Positions 18,076 through 28,214 of a DNA stretch of 64,000 nucleotides are shown here, one piece after another. The position numbers and the translations under genes were made by a program. Position 1 is the first letter of the stretch; each line of letters starts with the position of its first letter. The DNA is from Campylobacter cuniculorum DSM 23162 = LMG 24588. Lineage in GTDB: Bacteria; Campylobacterota; Campylobacteria; Campylobacterales; Campylobacteraceae. The notes under the pieces are model-generated. The model did no database searches and was not told where the DNA came from. It saw only the letters and a list, made by a program, of their open reading frames with translations. Where the stretch lies: NCBI RefSeq assembly GCF_002104335.1, contig NZ_CP020867.1, positions 1,277,206-1,341,205 on the forward strand. The letters run 5' to 3'.

Positions 18076-19563
18076 CTAAAAATTAAAATAAATAAATTCT
18101 GTATAAGGAGTTGAAACAAGCGTTAAAACAGCGACATAAAACAAAATCATCGTAAGCAAAAGATTTTTATAATCGACTTTGAAATTTTTTGTTAAATCTA
18201 TACTATTTTTAAAACCAAGACAAAAAATCAATGCTAAAACCACTAAAGCAATCGTTCTATCTTTTCCACCTATAGCAAGTAAAAGAGCATTGATTTTATA
18301 CCAATTGAATGGGAATTCTTCATAAGCTATCCCAAACATTGATTTTAAAAGATTTATCGCTCCTTCTAAATTTTCACTTCTAAAAAATACCCAAGCAATA
18401 TTGATAAAATTAAAGGTTAAAAACCAAGCAAAAATTTTATAGCTTTTATATTCTAAAAATTCTTTTCCTTCTGTATAAAAACTATAAATTCTATGTATAA
18501 TCATTGCAAAAGCGTGTAAAAGCCCCCAAATCACAAAGCCCCAACCTGCTCCATGCCAAATGCCACTTAAAAAAGCTACGATAAAAAGATTCCTAAGATT
18601 GATAAGCTTTCCCAGACGATTACCACCCAAAGGGATATAAAGATATTCTTTTAAGAATCTTCCCAAAGTCATATGCCAACGACGCCAAAATTCAGCGATA
18701 TTAAGACTTTTATAAGGTGAATTGAAATTTACAGGTAAGAGTATGCCAAAAAAGAGTCCTAGACCTATTGCCATATCACAATACCCGCTAAAATCAAAAT
18801 ACAACTCAAAGGTATAGCAAAGACTTGCAACCCAAGCTTCTGCGATATTTAAAAGCCCTCCATTTTCTACAATTTTAAATCCTGCATTAGCCCATACCGC
18901 AAAAGAATCGGCGATAAAAACCTTTTTAAATAAGCCTATACTAAAGATAAACAAACCTTTAGCCATAAATTCCCAATGAACAAGTTCTCTGTTTTCATTC
19001 AACAAAGAATGAAATTGAGGCATCATTTCCCTATGATGCACAATAGGACCAGCAATTAATTGCGGAAAAAAGCTTATAAATAAACAATAATCTATAAAAT
19101 CGATTCTTTGTTTTTCTAAATTTTCAAGCTTAGATTTTTTATAACAATCCACTAAAAAAGCAATTTGCTGAAAGGTAAAAAACGAAATAGCTAAAGGCAA
19201 GAGTATATGGGGAAGCGGGATTTGAAAATCTAAATTAACGATTTGAAAAAAGAGGTTGAAATTTTCTAAAAGGAAGTCTGTATATTTAAAGAAACTTAAA
19301 AGTGCGAGATTAAAAATCACACCAAGATAGATAATACCCCCCCCCCATTTATTTAAAATAGTGTTTGCAATGAAGTAATTAACCACAATGGAAAAAAATA
19401 AAAGAAAGAGGTAATCGACTTTCCAATACGCATAAAAAACAAAACTTGCACTTACTAAGAAAATTTTAGAAAGATAATAGAGTTTTAAAGATTTAAGTAT
19501 ATAAAATCCTAGTAAAGCACAAGGTAAAAAAACAAAGATAAAAGCAAAAGATGAAAATACCAT
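18076..19563 (-). CDS. Phase-variable MBOAT membrane O-acyltransferase
   Basis: The 495-residue polytopic protein belongs to the AlgI/DltB/PatA type of MBOAT family. The family blocks are visible: LFFGILLPVNFNSPYKSLNI, FWRRWHMTLGRFLKEYLYIP, then SGIWHGAGWGFVIWGLLHA with the catalytic histidine at H337. Such proteins move acetyl or other acyl groups across the inner membrane for transfer to a polysaccharide by the SGNH partner encoded next. A G10 tract on the coding strand (19337-19346) encodes W73-GGG; a change of one base truncates the protein after about 80 residues, so the gene is contingency-type and presently ON. I chose the ATG at 19561-19563, which has AAAGGA upstream, not the ORF start nine codons earlier. 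Confidence 0.9.
   Translation of the reverse strand: MVFSSFAFIFVFLPCALLGFYILKSLKLYYLSKIFLVSASFVFYAYWKVDYLFLLFFSIVVNYFIANTILNKWGGGIIYLGVIFNLALLSFFKYTDFLLENFNLFFQIVNLDFQIPLPHILLPLAISFFTFQQIAFLVDCYKKSKLENLEKQRIDFIDYCLFISFFPQLIAGPIVHHREMMPQFHSLLNENRELVHWEFMAKGLFIFSIGLFKKVFIADSFAVWANAGFKIVENGGLLNIAEAWVASLCYTFELYFDFSGYCDMAIGLGLFFGILLPVNFNSPYKSLNIAEFWRRWHMTLGRFLKEYLYIPLGGNRLGKLINLRNLFIVAFLSGIWHGAGWGFVIWGLLHAFAMIIHRIYSFYTEGKEFLEYKSYKIFAWFLTFNFINIAWVFFRSENLEGAINLLKSMFGIAYEEFPFNWYKINALLLAIGGKDRTIALVVLALIFCLGFKNSIDLTKNFKVDYKNLLLTMILFYVAVLTLVSTPYTEFIYFNF
19337..19346. repeat. Phase-variable C10 tract (G10 in coding strand) in the MBOAT gene
   Basis: Ten cytosines on the plus strand, in frame and open. 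Gain or loss of one base shifts the frame near codon 76. Confidence 0.95.
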
Positions 19564-19596
19564 TATATTCCTTTGGAATTTTATAATCAAGCTGAT

Positions 19597-19621
19597 ATTA
19601 TATCGTGTTTTTTTTTTTTTT
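19597..19621 (-). promoter_or_regulatory. Candidate promoter of MBOAT-SGNH with A14 tract
   Basis: On the minus strand a run of 14 A (plus-strand T at 19608-19621) is followed by CACGA and then TATAAT (19602-19597). The expected start lies about 25 bp upstream of the MBOAT ATG. The length of the run could change by slippage and alter promoter strength. Confidence 0.65.
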
Positions 19622-19664
19622 CAAATCCACACATTTATAATTGCAATTAAATTTTTAATTTAAA

Positions 19665-20594
19665 TTAAGCTTTTTCAAGGAGTTTTTTAATTTCTTTAAT
19701 CACAAATTCGGGTTTTAAGTCTTTCATACATTGATGATGTAAAAGCGGACAAGTTTTTTGCATACAAGGAGAGCAAGGCAAACCCAAACGCACAATTTTA
19801 GCATTTGGATTTTTCCAAGGAGAGGTTTGGGTCCAAAGTGTGGGTCCAAAAACTGCAAGAGTTTTGATTTTATAAACCGCACCAATATGCATAGGACCGC
19901 TATCATTGGTCACCAAAATATCGCACATTGAAATGTTTTTACAAAGGGAACGAATGCTTGTTTTATTGCATAAATTTTTAACCCTTATCTCTGATTTTTT
20001 TAAAATTTGCTCAATTTCATCGCAAAGCTCTTGTTCATCTCCTGCACCAAAAATTAAAATCTTATGCGTATTTGCAAAAAATTTTGCCACTTCAGCAAAA
20101 TAACTCGGCTCCCATCTTTTGGCACTTCCATAATGTGCTCCGGGATTTAAGGCTAAAATTTTAGTTTGAGTAAATCTCGGTAAGATAGGGAGTTTTAAAT
20201 CTTGCGATGAGGCTTTAAAATCAAAAGTATTTTCTACAAAATAAAGATATTTTAAAACCTGATGTTCATTTTTAAATTTATATTTATCAAAAAAAAATCT
20301 TTGTTTGGTTTTGATGAGTTTTAAAACAATTTTACTTGAAAAAGCCGAGCGAAAACTCAAAGCATAGTCAAATTCTCCAAGTTTTCCGCGAATTTTTAAA
20401 ATTTTAGAATATCTTTGCGTTTTATCCTCTACTAAAATGCTTGAATTTTGAAAATTCTTAAAAAGTTCTGTGCTGACAAAAGAGCCATAAAATACGAAAT
20501 GAGCGTCTTTAAAATGCTCTTTTAAAGCGTAAATTGCAGCACTTGCCATCACGCTATCGCCTAACCAAGTGGGAAGATTGATAAAAATTTTCAT
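19665..20594 (-). CDS. waaF: ADP-heptose:LOS heptosyltransferase II
   Basis: The 309-residue protein is a family 9 glycosyltransferase that adds the second L-glycero-D-manno-heptose to the lipooligosaccharide inner core on the cytoplasmic face of the inner membrane. The start FINLPTWLGDSVMASAA (acceptor-binding loop), ALNPGAHYGSAKRWE, and TNDSGPMHIGAVYKIKTLAV (ADP-heptose site) are typical of WaaF, and the length is close to the C. jejuni protein. In C. jejuni waaF closes the LOS cluster; here it stands alone, followed only by the MBOAT/SGNH pair about 100 bp downstream. A distant WaaC assignment is less likely because the TWLGD block is WaaF-like. Confidence 0.87.
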   Translation of the reverse strand: MKIFINLPTWLGDSVMASAAIYALKEHFKDAHFVFYGSFVSTELFKNFQNSSILVEDKTQRYSKILKIRGKLGEFDYALSFRSAFSSKIVLKLIKTKQRFFFDKYKFKNEHQVLKYLYFVENTFDFKASSQDLKLPILPRFTQTKILALNPGAHYGSAKRWEPSYFAEVAKFFANTHKILIFGAGDEQELCDEIEQILKKSEIRVKNLCNKTSIRSLCKNISMCDILVTNDSGPMHIGAVYKIKTLAVFGPTLWTQTSPWKNPNAKIVRLGLPCSPCMQKTCPLLHHQCMKDLKPEFVIKEIKKLLEKA

Positions 20595-21502
20595 AATTTT
20601 CCTAAATATTTAATAAAATAATTTTTGTAAGTTTATCAAAATTTTAGAAAAATATGACAAAAATTTCTATAATTATTTTTGTCTTTAATATAAATTATCT
20701 CTATTTTTAAAAGAGTCCTTTCAAATTGTATGAAATAAATTATAAAGGAATTTAAATTTTTCGTTATTGATGAGAGTTTGTAAAAAAATTTAAATAAAAA
20801 TGATTTATCATCTCAATCAAAAAACCGCTTGCATTTAAAAAAAATCTAAATTGACTAAGCATTGATACAAACGCTATTCAAAGCAAATTGATTTAATGGC
20901 ATTTAAAAAGGTTTTAATAAGATTTTTGCGAAAATTTAAAAACATATATTTTTACAAAAATTCTAAAAACTTAAATGATTATAAAAATTTTTAAAAACAT
21001 AAAATACTTTTCATATATTATTTTTATTTTATCAATCAATAATATTATGATTTTAAAATATGTTTTTACAGATAAAATTCTTAAATATAAAGAATTCTTT
21101 GTTAAAAATTTTAATAAACTTAAAAATAATCATATTTCACAAAAGACAAGTTTGATAAAATAAATATAAAAAACTCAATTTTTATATTTTTACGCATATG
21201 AATTGAAAATTTTTTTATGCTTTTTTTATTTTTGAGTATATTTTTTATTTATGATTTTTATATAATATAGCGACCAAAATCTTTTCAATCGCCTTTAAAT
21301 CAAATAAATTTTTAACAAATTTTAAACAAAAGTTTTAGAGTCTATGAAAAGCAAACTCTAAAACTTACTCCTCTGTATTTTCTAAAAAATCTTGTAAGCT
21401 ATTTTAATACCATTATAAATGCTTTGCACCACTTACTATAGAATTTAAATCCCTTTAAAATACTACTAAAACACTAGAAAATTACCTTCTCTATACGCTT
21501 TC
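20595..21502. other. Long gene-poor region between waaF and hemerythrin genes
   Basis: The 908 bases contain only short, low-complexity frames and no credible gene. The longest frame, 20975-21163, is rich in Lys, Ile, Phe and Asn and has no ribosome-binding site. Two signals stand out: a TATAAT at 21261-21266 on the plus strand and a perfect 12-bp hairpin at 21330-21366. In C. jejuni the position beside waaF is occupied by LOS biosynthesis genes, so this may be a deleted or moved region. Confidence 0.5.
21322..21366 (-). terminator. Strong hairpin, possible terminator downstream of hemerythrin
   Basis: AAGTTTTAGAGT (21330-21341) pairs perfectly with ACTCTAAAACTT (21355-21366) around a 13-nt loop. 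On the minus strand it is followed by TTTTGTTTAAAA, giving a plausible terminator about 140 bp after the hemerythrin stop. Confidence 0.5.
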
Positions 21503-22102
21503 TTAAGTGTATTCTTTATAAAATTTTATAGGTTGTTTGCATACCTTACAAACAAATTTAGCATTTTTTAATGTAATTTTTTGATGAATTCCATAAGGGA
21601 CATCGTGCATTTTACCTGCACAATCGCAAACATAAAGATAAGTTATCGGTTTTTCATCGTCGTTTAAATCCTCTTCTTCAAAACTAATTTCACTTCCATC
21701 ATCTGAAGCAAGAGCAGAGCGTCTCCATTGTGCTATCTTCATATCCTCATAGAGTATATGCTCTGAAAGCCATTTTTTAGCTATATTATAAAGTTTCTCT
21801 TTTAAATCATTTGTCGTTTTAATGTCTTTAATCAAATCAATCATACTTCGAACAATCTCTTTGTGAATCTTGCGGTGCGATTCTAATTCCGGATACCCGA
21901 TGAGCTGCATATATTTTTCTTCATCGCTGAAATGATATTTCATATAATTAAAAAATTCGGTCAATAATTCTTTAATCTCATTCTTACTTACAGGTTTATC
22001 AGAAATCATCTCAACCTTAGCACATAAGTCAAAAAGCTTTTTATGCTGTTCATCAACTCTAGCATTAAAAATACTATAACTATTTTCCCAAAGCGGAAGC
22101 AT
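21503..22102 (-). CDS. Bacteriohemerythrin with a cysteine-rich C-terminal extension
   Basis: The 199-residue protein starts with a hemerythrin domain, a four-helix bundle that carries a di-iron site. The ligand pattern is visible: H19 in VDEQHKKLFDLC, HFSDEE, HRKIHKE and HILYED. Hemerythrins in Campylobacter (for example HerA and HerB) protect iron-sulfur enzymes from oxygen. The last 45 residues hold CDCAGKMHDVPYG and CKVCKQPI, which could bind zinc or iron as a rubredoxin-like ribbon. The position beside dccR agrees with C. jejuni Cj1224. The start ATG has AAAGGA upstream and TATAAT on the minus strand at 22138-22143. Function as oxygen or redox sensor is possible. Confidence 0.88.
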   Translation of the reverse strand: MLPLWENSYSIFNARVDEQHKKLFDLCAKVEMISDKPVSKNEIKELLTEFFNYMKYHFSDEEKYMQLIGYPELESHRKIHKEIVRSMIDLIKDIKTTNDLKEKLYNIAKKWLSEHILYEDMKIAQWRRSALASDDGSEISFEEEDLNDDEKPITYLYVCDCAGKMHDVPYGIHQKITLKNAKFVCKVCKQPIKFYKEYT

Positions 22103-22137
22103 TTTAAATCCTTTGATTTGTAATACAATTATGTTAT

Positions 22138-22143
22138 ATTATA
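22138..22143 (-). promoter_or_regulatory. Candidate -10 box of the hemerythrin gene
   Basis: Minus-strand TATAAT about 35 bp upstream of the ATG, in the spacer shared with divergent dccR. Confidence 0.5.
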
Positions 22144-22226
22144 AAACAAATTAAATAAATTTTTAATTATGATTTTTTTATTTATTAAATGTTTGTTAAT
22201 ATTTTAAACAAAAGGATAAAAATAAA

Positions 22227-22895
22227 ATGGTAAAAATTTTACTCTTAGAAGATGATGTGAGTTTGTGCGAGATTATCGAAGAATATTTAAGTGATGAGGG
22301 CTATGAAATCGACGCTTGTGATAACGCAAAGGAGGCTTTAGAATTAGCTTATGAAAGGCATTATGAACTTTGGATTTTAGATGTTAAGGTGCCTAGAGGC
22401 GATGGCTTTTCTTTACTTAAAGAACTAAGAGCTTTGGGTAAAAATACCCCTGCGATTTTCATCACTTCTCTTAATACAACCGATGATTTAAAACAAGGCT
22501 TTGATTCGGGTTGTGATGATTATATACGCAAACCTTTTGAGTTGGCTGAACTTGGAATTCGTATTAAGTCCTTACTCAAACGAGGATTTTCACATAAAAA
22601 AGAGGATTTTGAAGAATTGGGCGAGGGATTTAAATTTTCTTTAACCTCTCAAAATCTTTATCATTTTGATAAAATTATCCCTTTGCCGAAAAAAGAAACC
22701 ATGCTTTTAAATCTTTTTTTGCAAAATAAAAACCATTTCTTAAGTGTAGAAAAAATTTTTGAAGAGCTTTGGGAATACGGCGAAGAGCCTAGTGAGCTAA
22801 GTCTTAGAGCTTATATTAAAGATTTGCGTAAAATTTTAGGCAAAGAAAAAATCACAAACCAAAGAAACAGAGGCTATTGCTATGTTGGAAGCTAA
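22227..22895 (+). CDS. dccR: OmpR-family response regulator DccR
   Basis: The 222-residue protein has a receiver domain (acidic pair E8-D9-D10, phosphorylated aspartate D52 in LWILDVKV, lysine K102 in IRKPF) followed by a winged-helix DNA-binding domain ending in RGYCYVGS. DccRS is a two-component system of C. jejuni (Cj1223c-Cj1222c) needed for colonisation, acting on periplasmic and membrane proteins in stationary phase; the signal is unknown. The identification rests on order: hemerythrin, dccR, dccS and then groEL-groES, as in C. jejuni apart from the inserted gene. The reading frame overlaps dccS by 14 bp, implying translational coupling. Confidence 0.87.
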   Translation: MVKILLLEDDVSLCEIIEEYLSDEGYEIDACDNAKEALELAYERHYELWILDVKVPRGDGFSLLKELRALGKNTPAIFITSLNTTDDLKQGFDSGCDDYIRKPFELAELGIRIKSLLKRGFSHKKEDFEELGEGFKFSLTSQNLYHFDKIIPLPKKETMLLNLFLQNKNHFLSVEKIFEELWEYGEEPSELSLRAYIKDLRKILGKEKITNQRNRGYCYVGS

Positions 22896-24114
22896 AAAGG
22901 TCATTCGTCAAATTTTACTCATTTACTTGACAACAACGGGTATTTTTTTGATTATTTTTTTTAGTCTATGGTATGATAAACTCAAAGATGAACTCATCGT
23001 TTCAAAAACAAATCCTTTAAGAGAAATTCATAGAAATATTATAACAAGCATTCTTAATTCCCGCTTCACTCCTATAGAGCAAAGTGCTAAAAATATCGCA
23101 ACAAGCTCGAATTTTTTAAATTTTGCAATTTTTAATAAAGATAAGGTATTTTTTAACAATTTAACCTTTCATTTCAATCCATCTGATTTTAAAAAGGGAG
23201 CAAAAAAAAGAAGACTCAAAGGAATTCTTGAAAATAAAGTTTTTATCTTAGCCCCTATGAATTTTAATGATTATTTTTTAAATCACATCAATTTAGACGC
23301 AGAAAATTCTAATCAAAACACCGACGATGAACTTCAAATCATCATACAAGGCGATGATATTATGAAAGATTTGTTTTTGATAAGGATTAAAGTTTTTGGT
23401 TTTGCTTTATTAGCTTTTATTTTGCTTGGTGTGATAGCATATTTTTTAGTGCGTATATCCCTTAAACCTTTAGAAGATAAAATCAACACACTCAATCGCT
23501 TCATCAAAGACTCCACACATGAAATCAACACCCCATTGAGCGTAATTTTAATGAGTATAGAGCAACTTGAAAAACAAAATATTTTTGATTCTAACACTAA
23601 ATTTTCTCGCATTAAACTTGCGGCAAAAACTCTCAATCAAGTTTATTCAGACTTAGTTTTTTCTAATTTTTCACACACACTTAAAGGGGAAAAAGAAGAA
23701 TTATTATTAAAGGATTTAATCTTAGAAAGACTAGAATATTTCAAAGCTTTTTTTGAGCAAAAAAAGATAGAGCTTAAAAGCGATTTAAATCAAAAAAGCA
23801 CTCTATTTGCAAGTAAAATTGAAATTTCAAAGCTTTTTGACAATCTCCTAAGCAACGCGATTAAATACAATAAAAAAGGCGGAAAAATCATCATAGAACT
23901 TAAAGAAAATTCCCTAAAAATTAGCGATAATGGTTGTGGTATTGCTAAAGAAAATTTAAAAAATATTTTTGAACGTTATACGAGATTTAATACCGATCAA
24001 GGTGGATTTGGCATAGGACTTTCTTTGGTAAAAAGAATTTGCGATGAAAATAAAATCACCATTTCTTGCACTTCAAATGAAAATCAAGGAAGCACTTTCA
24101 CTTTAGAATGGTGA
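22882..24114 (+). CDS. dccS: Sensor histidine kinase DccS
   Basis: The 410-residue kinase has two transmembrane helices (about residues 10-30 and 168-190) flanking a periplasmic sensor region of about 135 residues without a recognised domain. The HisKA motif DSTHEINTPLS has the phosphorylated H213; the ATPase domain shows the N box DNLLSNAIKYN, the G1 box SDNGCGI and GFGIGLSLVK. It autophosphorylates and passes phosphate to DccR. The gene overlaps dccR and ends 21 bp before the stop of the convergent DUF2972-type gene, with no clear terminator between them. In C. jejuni, groEL would follow directly; here about 2.4 kb is inserted. Confidence 0.87.
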   Translation: MLEAKKVIRQILLIYLTTTGIFLIIFFSLWYDKLKDELIVSKTNPLREIHRNIITSILNSRFTPIEQSAKNIATSSNFLNFAIFNKDKVFFNNLTFHFNPSDFKKGAKKRRLKGILENKVFILAPMNFNDYFLNHINLDAENSNQNTDDELQIIIQGDDIMKDLFLIRIKVFGFALLAFILLGVIAYFLVRISLKPLEDKINTLNRFIKDSTHEINTPLSVILMSIEQLEKQNIFDSNTKFSRIKLAAKTLNQVYSDLVFSNFSHTLKGEKEELLLKDLILERLEYFKAFFEQKKIELKSDLNQKSTLFASKIEISKLFDNLLSNAIKYNKKGGKIIIELKENSLKISDNGCGIAKENLKNIFERYTRFNTDQGGFGIGLSLVKRICDENKITISCTSNENQGSTFTLEW

Positions 24115-24135
24115 TTTCATCTTCAAAGAATTTAA

Positions 24136-26067
24136 TCAATGCTTATCAAACTCCTCGCATATCTTTTCAAATTCATTATAATAGTTCCAAGAAGCGACAA
24201 TATCCGGATGCACTTGTTTAAGATGAGCGTATTCTTTATCAAGCTGTCTTTTGAAAATTAAAGCGGGGGTTTTATCTTTTTTAAATTCCTCTAAAATATC
24301 TTTTTCATTAATGAGTTTTGTTTCTTCCTCGCGATAAAATTCTTCCATTTTTATAAAGTATTCTTTAAGATAGCTTTTTACCTTATCTAATAAATTTTTT
24401 TCCTCATTCAATAAAATAAATTGTTCTTTTAAACAATAAACTCTGGCTTTAATTTTATCAATTAAAAAAATACTTTGAGAAAAAAGTTTTATGCACTCAA
24501 CAAAGTCTTTTTCCTTTCCATTTTGTTCTAAAGTAATTTCTAAATGAATAGGATTATTATGTGAATTTAAAATTTTAAAGATTTTTGGGAAAAAAATAGC
24601 ATTGCTATAGTAATTTGCAGAATTGATTCTTCTTTCAAATTCCACAAGTCTTTGAGGCTTGTTAAAACCAAGTTCTTTGCTTAAAAATAATAGAGTGTCA
24701 TAAGTTTTGGGAGGTAGTATATTCTCCATAGGGATATAATAAATTCTACTTGCTTGATTGAGAAAATGATTAATACGACATAAAGATTCTGGAAAATTTG
24801 CCTTAGCGTGATTTTGAATTTGAACTGAAAGTTCTAAGGATTTAATTCGCGTATAAATTTCAAAGTCAAATAAATCTTGCATAGGAGTTTCAAGCCCAAA
24901 ATTTCTTAAAGGTTGTTTATCGAGTAAGTATTTATCACGGCTAGGAGAGAATGTTCTATGATTAAACAAATGTTTAAAAACAGATATAGGATCCCTAACC
25001 ACACATAAAACAGGACAGCTTTTATCACAAAGAGCTATCATCTTATCTCTCCTACCATCAAAATTACTGCCAGATACAATGATAGCATTATAATTATTTT
25101 TATTATTCAAAAGCATTTGATAAGATTGTTTATATTGAAAATCCGCATTTCCCCAATGTCTGTTTAAACTCACTCCGCACAATCTTAAAAAATGAGTCAT
25201 ACTCGTCGTTCCAGCCCCGTGTATGAGGACAAATATAAATTGATATAAATCAGGCAAAGGCACATTCATATCCCAAGCTAATTCAGCATCCACACTCTCA
25301 TAATCAAGCTTTAAAGGATTAAGCAAAGAGGGATAAGGATGTTTTGTATCAAGGTATTTTTCTTTGAATTCTTTTGAATGAAGCCATTCTTTGATGAGAG
25401 TTAAATTGTTATTGATGAATTGAAGATGAAAGGAGATATTATGTTTTAAAACAACAAGTAAGGCTTCATAATCTTTAAATTCCTCAAATAATTCTTTAAA
25501 CTCTTTCAATAAAGAATTTGAATTTGGTAAAGAGAATAAGAGTTTAATGAATTCTTGTTTTTGTTTAGGGTTTAGATGTTGCAGTAAGAATGTGAGATAA
25601 TTTTTATATTCCTCATCATTGATGAATTCTTTATTTTCAAAGATAAGAATAAGAGAAGAGTTATTGAGTTTAAAGTCTTGATGGTCTTGAATGAATTGTT
25701 TGAATTCTTTATAAATCTTACGAGCATCTTTGATTGAAGTGTAGAGTTTTAAATACCCACCCCTATACCAAGATTTATGAGCCTTAATCAAGGCTTGTCC
25801 TAAGAGATAAGACAGATGATATTTATATCTTAAAGCCTCTTCATAATCACTGCATTGTTCTAAAGCAGGATATTTAAGATGGGGATAAAGAGAGATGAAA
25901 TCTTTGTAGAGTCTTTGAGTTCTTTGATGAGTTTTACTGATATGATAGAGCTTTTTGATTAAAAGACAAAGCCCCCCCCCATTTTTATCATAATCAATAA
26001 GAGCCTGTCCTAAACGATAAGAGAGACAATCTTTGATTCTTAAAACAGCACAATGAGCCTTTTGCAT
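24136..26067 (-). CDS. Phase-variable DUF2972-type transferase, sulfotransferase-like (copy 1)
   Basis: The 643-residue protein ends with HPDIVASWNYYNEFEKICEE, the tail I associate with the Campylobacter DUF2972 family. Its core (residues about 285-480) resembles PAPS-dependent sulfotransferases: a glycine loop (VLIHGAGTTSMTHFLRLCG) like the 5'-phosphosulfate loop and CVVRDPISVFKHLFNH like the 3'-phosphate motif. The first 110 residues hold two copies of a LSYxLGQALI repeat. A coding-strand G9 (25972-25980) encodes G30-G32 in the first repeat and switches the gene; it is ON. I chose the ATG at 26065-26067 (AAGGA five bases upstream). By analogy with Cj1421c/Cj1422c it may add a methyl phosphoramidate group; this is inference. 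It is inserted between dccS and groEL. Confidence 0.75.
   Translation of the reverse strand: MQKAHCAVLRIKDCLSYRLGQALIDYDKNGGGLCLLIKKLYHISKTHQRTQRLYKDFISLYPHLKYPALEQCSDYEEALRYKYHLSYLLGQALIKAHKSWYRGGYLKLYTSIKDARKIYKEFKQFIQDHQDFKLNNSSLILIFENKEFINDEEYKNYLTFLLQHLNPKQKQEFIKLLFSLPNSNSLLKEFKELFEEFKDYEALLVVLKHNISFHLQFINNNLTLIKEWLHSKEFKEKYLDTKHPYPSLLNPLKLDYESVDAELAWDMNVPLPDLYQFIFVLIHGAGTTSMTHFLRLCGVSLNRHWGNADFQYKQSYQMLLNNKNNYNAIIVSGSNFDGRRDKMIALCDKSCPVLCVVRDPISVFKHLFNHRTFSPSRDKYLLDKQPLRNFGLETPMQDLFDFEIYTRIKSLELSVQIQNHAKANFPESLCRINHFLNQASRIYYIPMENILPPKTYDTLLFLSKELGFNKPQRLVEFERRINSANYYSNAIFFPKIFKILNSHNNPIHLEITLEQNGKEKDFVECIKLFSQSIFLIDKIKARVYCLKEQFILLNEEKNLLDKVKSYLKEYFIKMEEFYREEETKLINEKDILEEFKKDKTPALIFKRQLDKEYAHLKQVHPDIVASWNYYNEFEKICEEFDKH
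25972..25980. repeat. Phase-variable C9 tract in DUF2972-type gene, copy 1
   Basis: Nine cytosines on the plus strand, in frame in codons 30-32. Present register leaves the 643-codon frame open. Confidence 0.95.
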
Positions 26068-26354
26068 TTTCATCCTTTATATAATAATGTGTTTTGTTTT
26101 TAAATTCTTTTCATCTTTTTAATGAAGCTTTCATAGACTTTGTTGATTGAAATTGCTTCATCCCTTAGCAAAATACACAAAGCTCTTATCTTTAGCCCTA
26201 CAGGGATGATGAGTCTTTATTTTTAAAAAAGCTTTTATCTTTAGTCTTTGCTTTTACAAAGCTATGCTATTTTATGCATACTTAAGTGCTTTCAATGAAT
26301 GTTTATGCCTTGAAACATCTTGATGAAAAAGATTTTAATAAAAACAAAAAGCTT

Positions 26355-26376
26355 ATTGTATCAAAAAAAAAAAAAA
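26355..26376 (-). promoter_or_regulatory. Candidate promoter of DUF2972-type gene with T14 tract
   Basis: On the minus strand T14 (26376-26363) is followed by GA and TACAAT (26360-26355), the same arrangement as at 39616-39638. The implied leader to the ATG is about 280 nt. Confidence 0.6.
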
Positions 26377-26438
26377 CAAATGCAAGGGATTAAATAAAAA
26401 AGATATTTTATGAAATTTTTTTATTGATTTTATAGAAT

Positions 26439-26448
26439 GGGGGGGGGG
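26439..26448. repeat. Orphan intergenic G10 tract
   Basis: Ten guanines outside any gene, about 65 bp upstream of the T14 tract. On the plus strand they sit in the mini-frame ATG-GGG-GGG-GGG-TGA. Confidence 0.95.
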
Positions 26449-26519
26449 TGATAGTTTGATTCATTAAAAAAAATAGATTGTAATATTTTAAGGGTATTAT
26501 AAAAAAGAATAGAATTTTA

Positions 26520-26553
26520 GAGAGAAAATCAGCAAGAAAATTTTCTTGCTGAT
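26520..26553 (-). terminator. Terminator of groESL
   Basis: ATCAGCAAGAAAA / TTTTCTTGCTGAT at 26528-26553 is a perfect 26-bp palindrome starting 13 bp after the groEL stop, followed on the minus strand by TTTCTCTC. Confidence 0.8.
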
Positions 26554-26565
26554 AAAATTTTGGGC

Positions 26566-28206
<1,641 letters not shown>

Positions 28207-28214
28207 TTATCCTT

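Larger units (their letters stand above)
26068..26565. other. Long leader region with promoter, direct repeats and orphan G10
   Basis: This 498-bp region separates groEL from the DUF2972-type gene. Read leftward it holds the groEL terminator, an intergenic G10 tract, a T14/-10 promoter and a leader of about 280 nt. The leader contains a pair of 16-bp direct repeats differing at one base (26180-26195 and 26229-26244) and a 38-codon open frame without a start (26103-26216), translating to a plausible protein tail ending INKVYESFIKKMKRI at a TAA (26100-26102). This looks like a recombined remnant. Confidence 0.6.

Noticed and set aside
20975-21163. A 62-codon frame as a small gene
   Set aside because: Composition is almost only Lys, Ile, Phe, Asn, as expected for random AT-rich DNA, and there is no ribosome-binding site.
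21330-21366. A CRISPR-like repeat beginning GTTTTAGAG
   Set aside because: It occurs only once, has no spacers or cas genes nearby, and is explained as a hairpin; the resemblance to type II repeats is superficial.
24136-26067. DUF2972 copy 1 as a mobile element cargo
   Set aside because: No transposase, inverted terminal repeats or target duplication could be found at the borders of the insertion between dccS and groEL.
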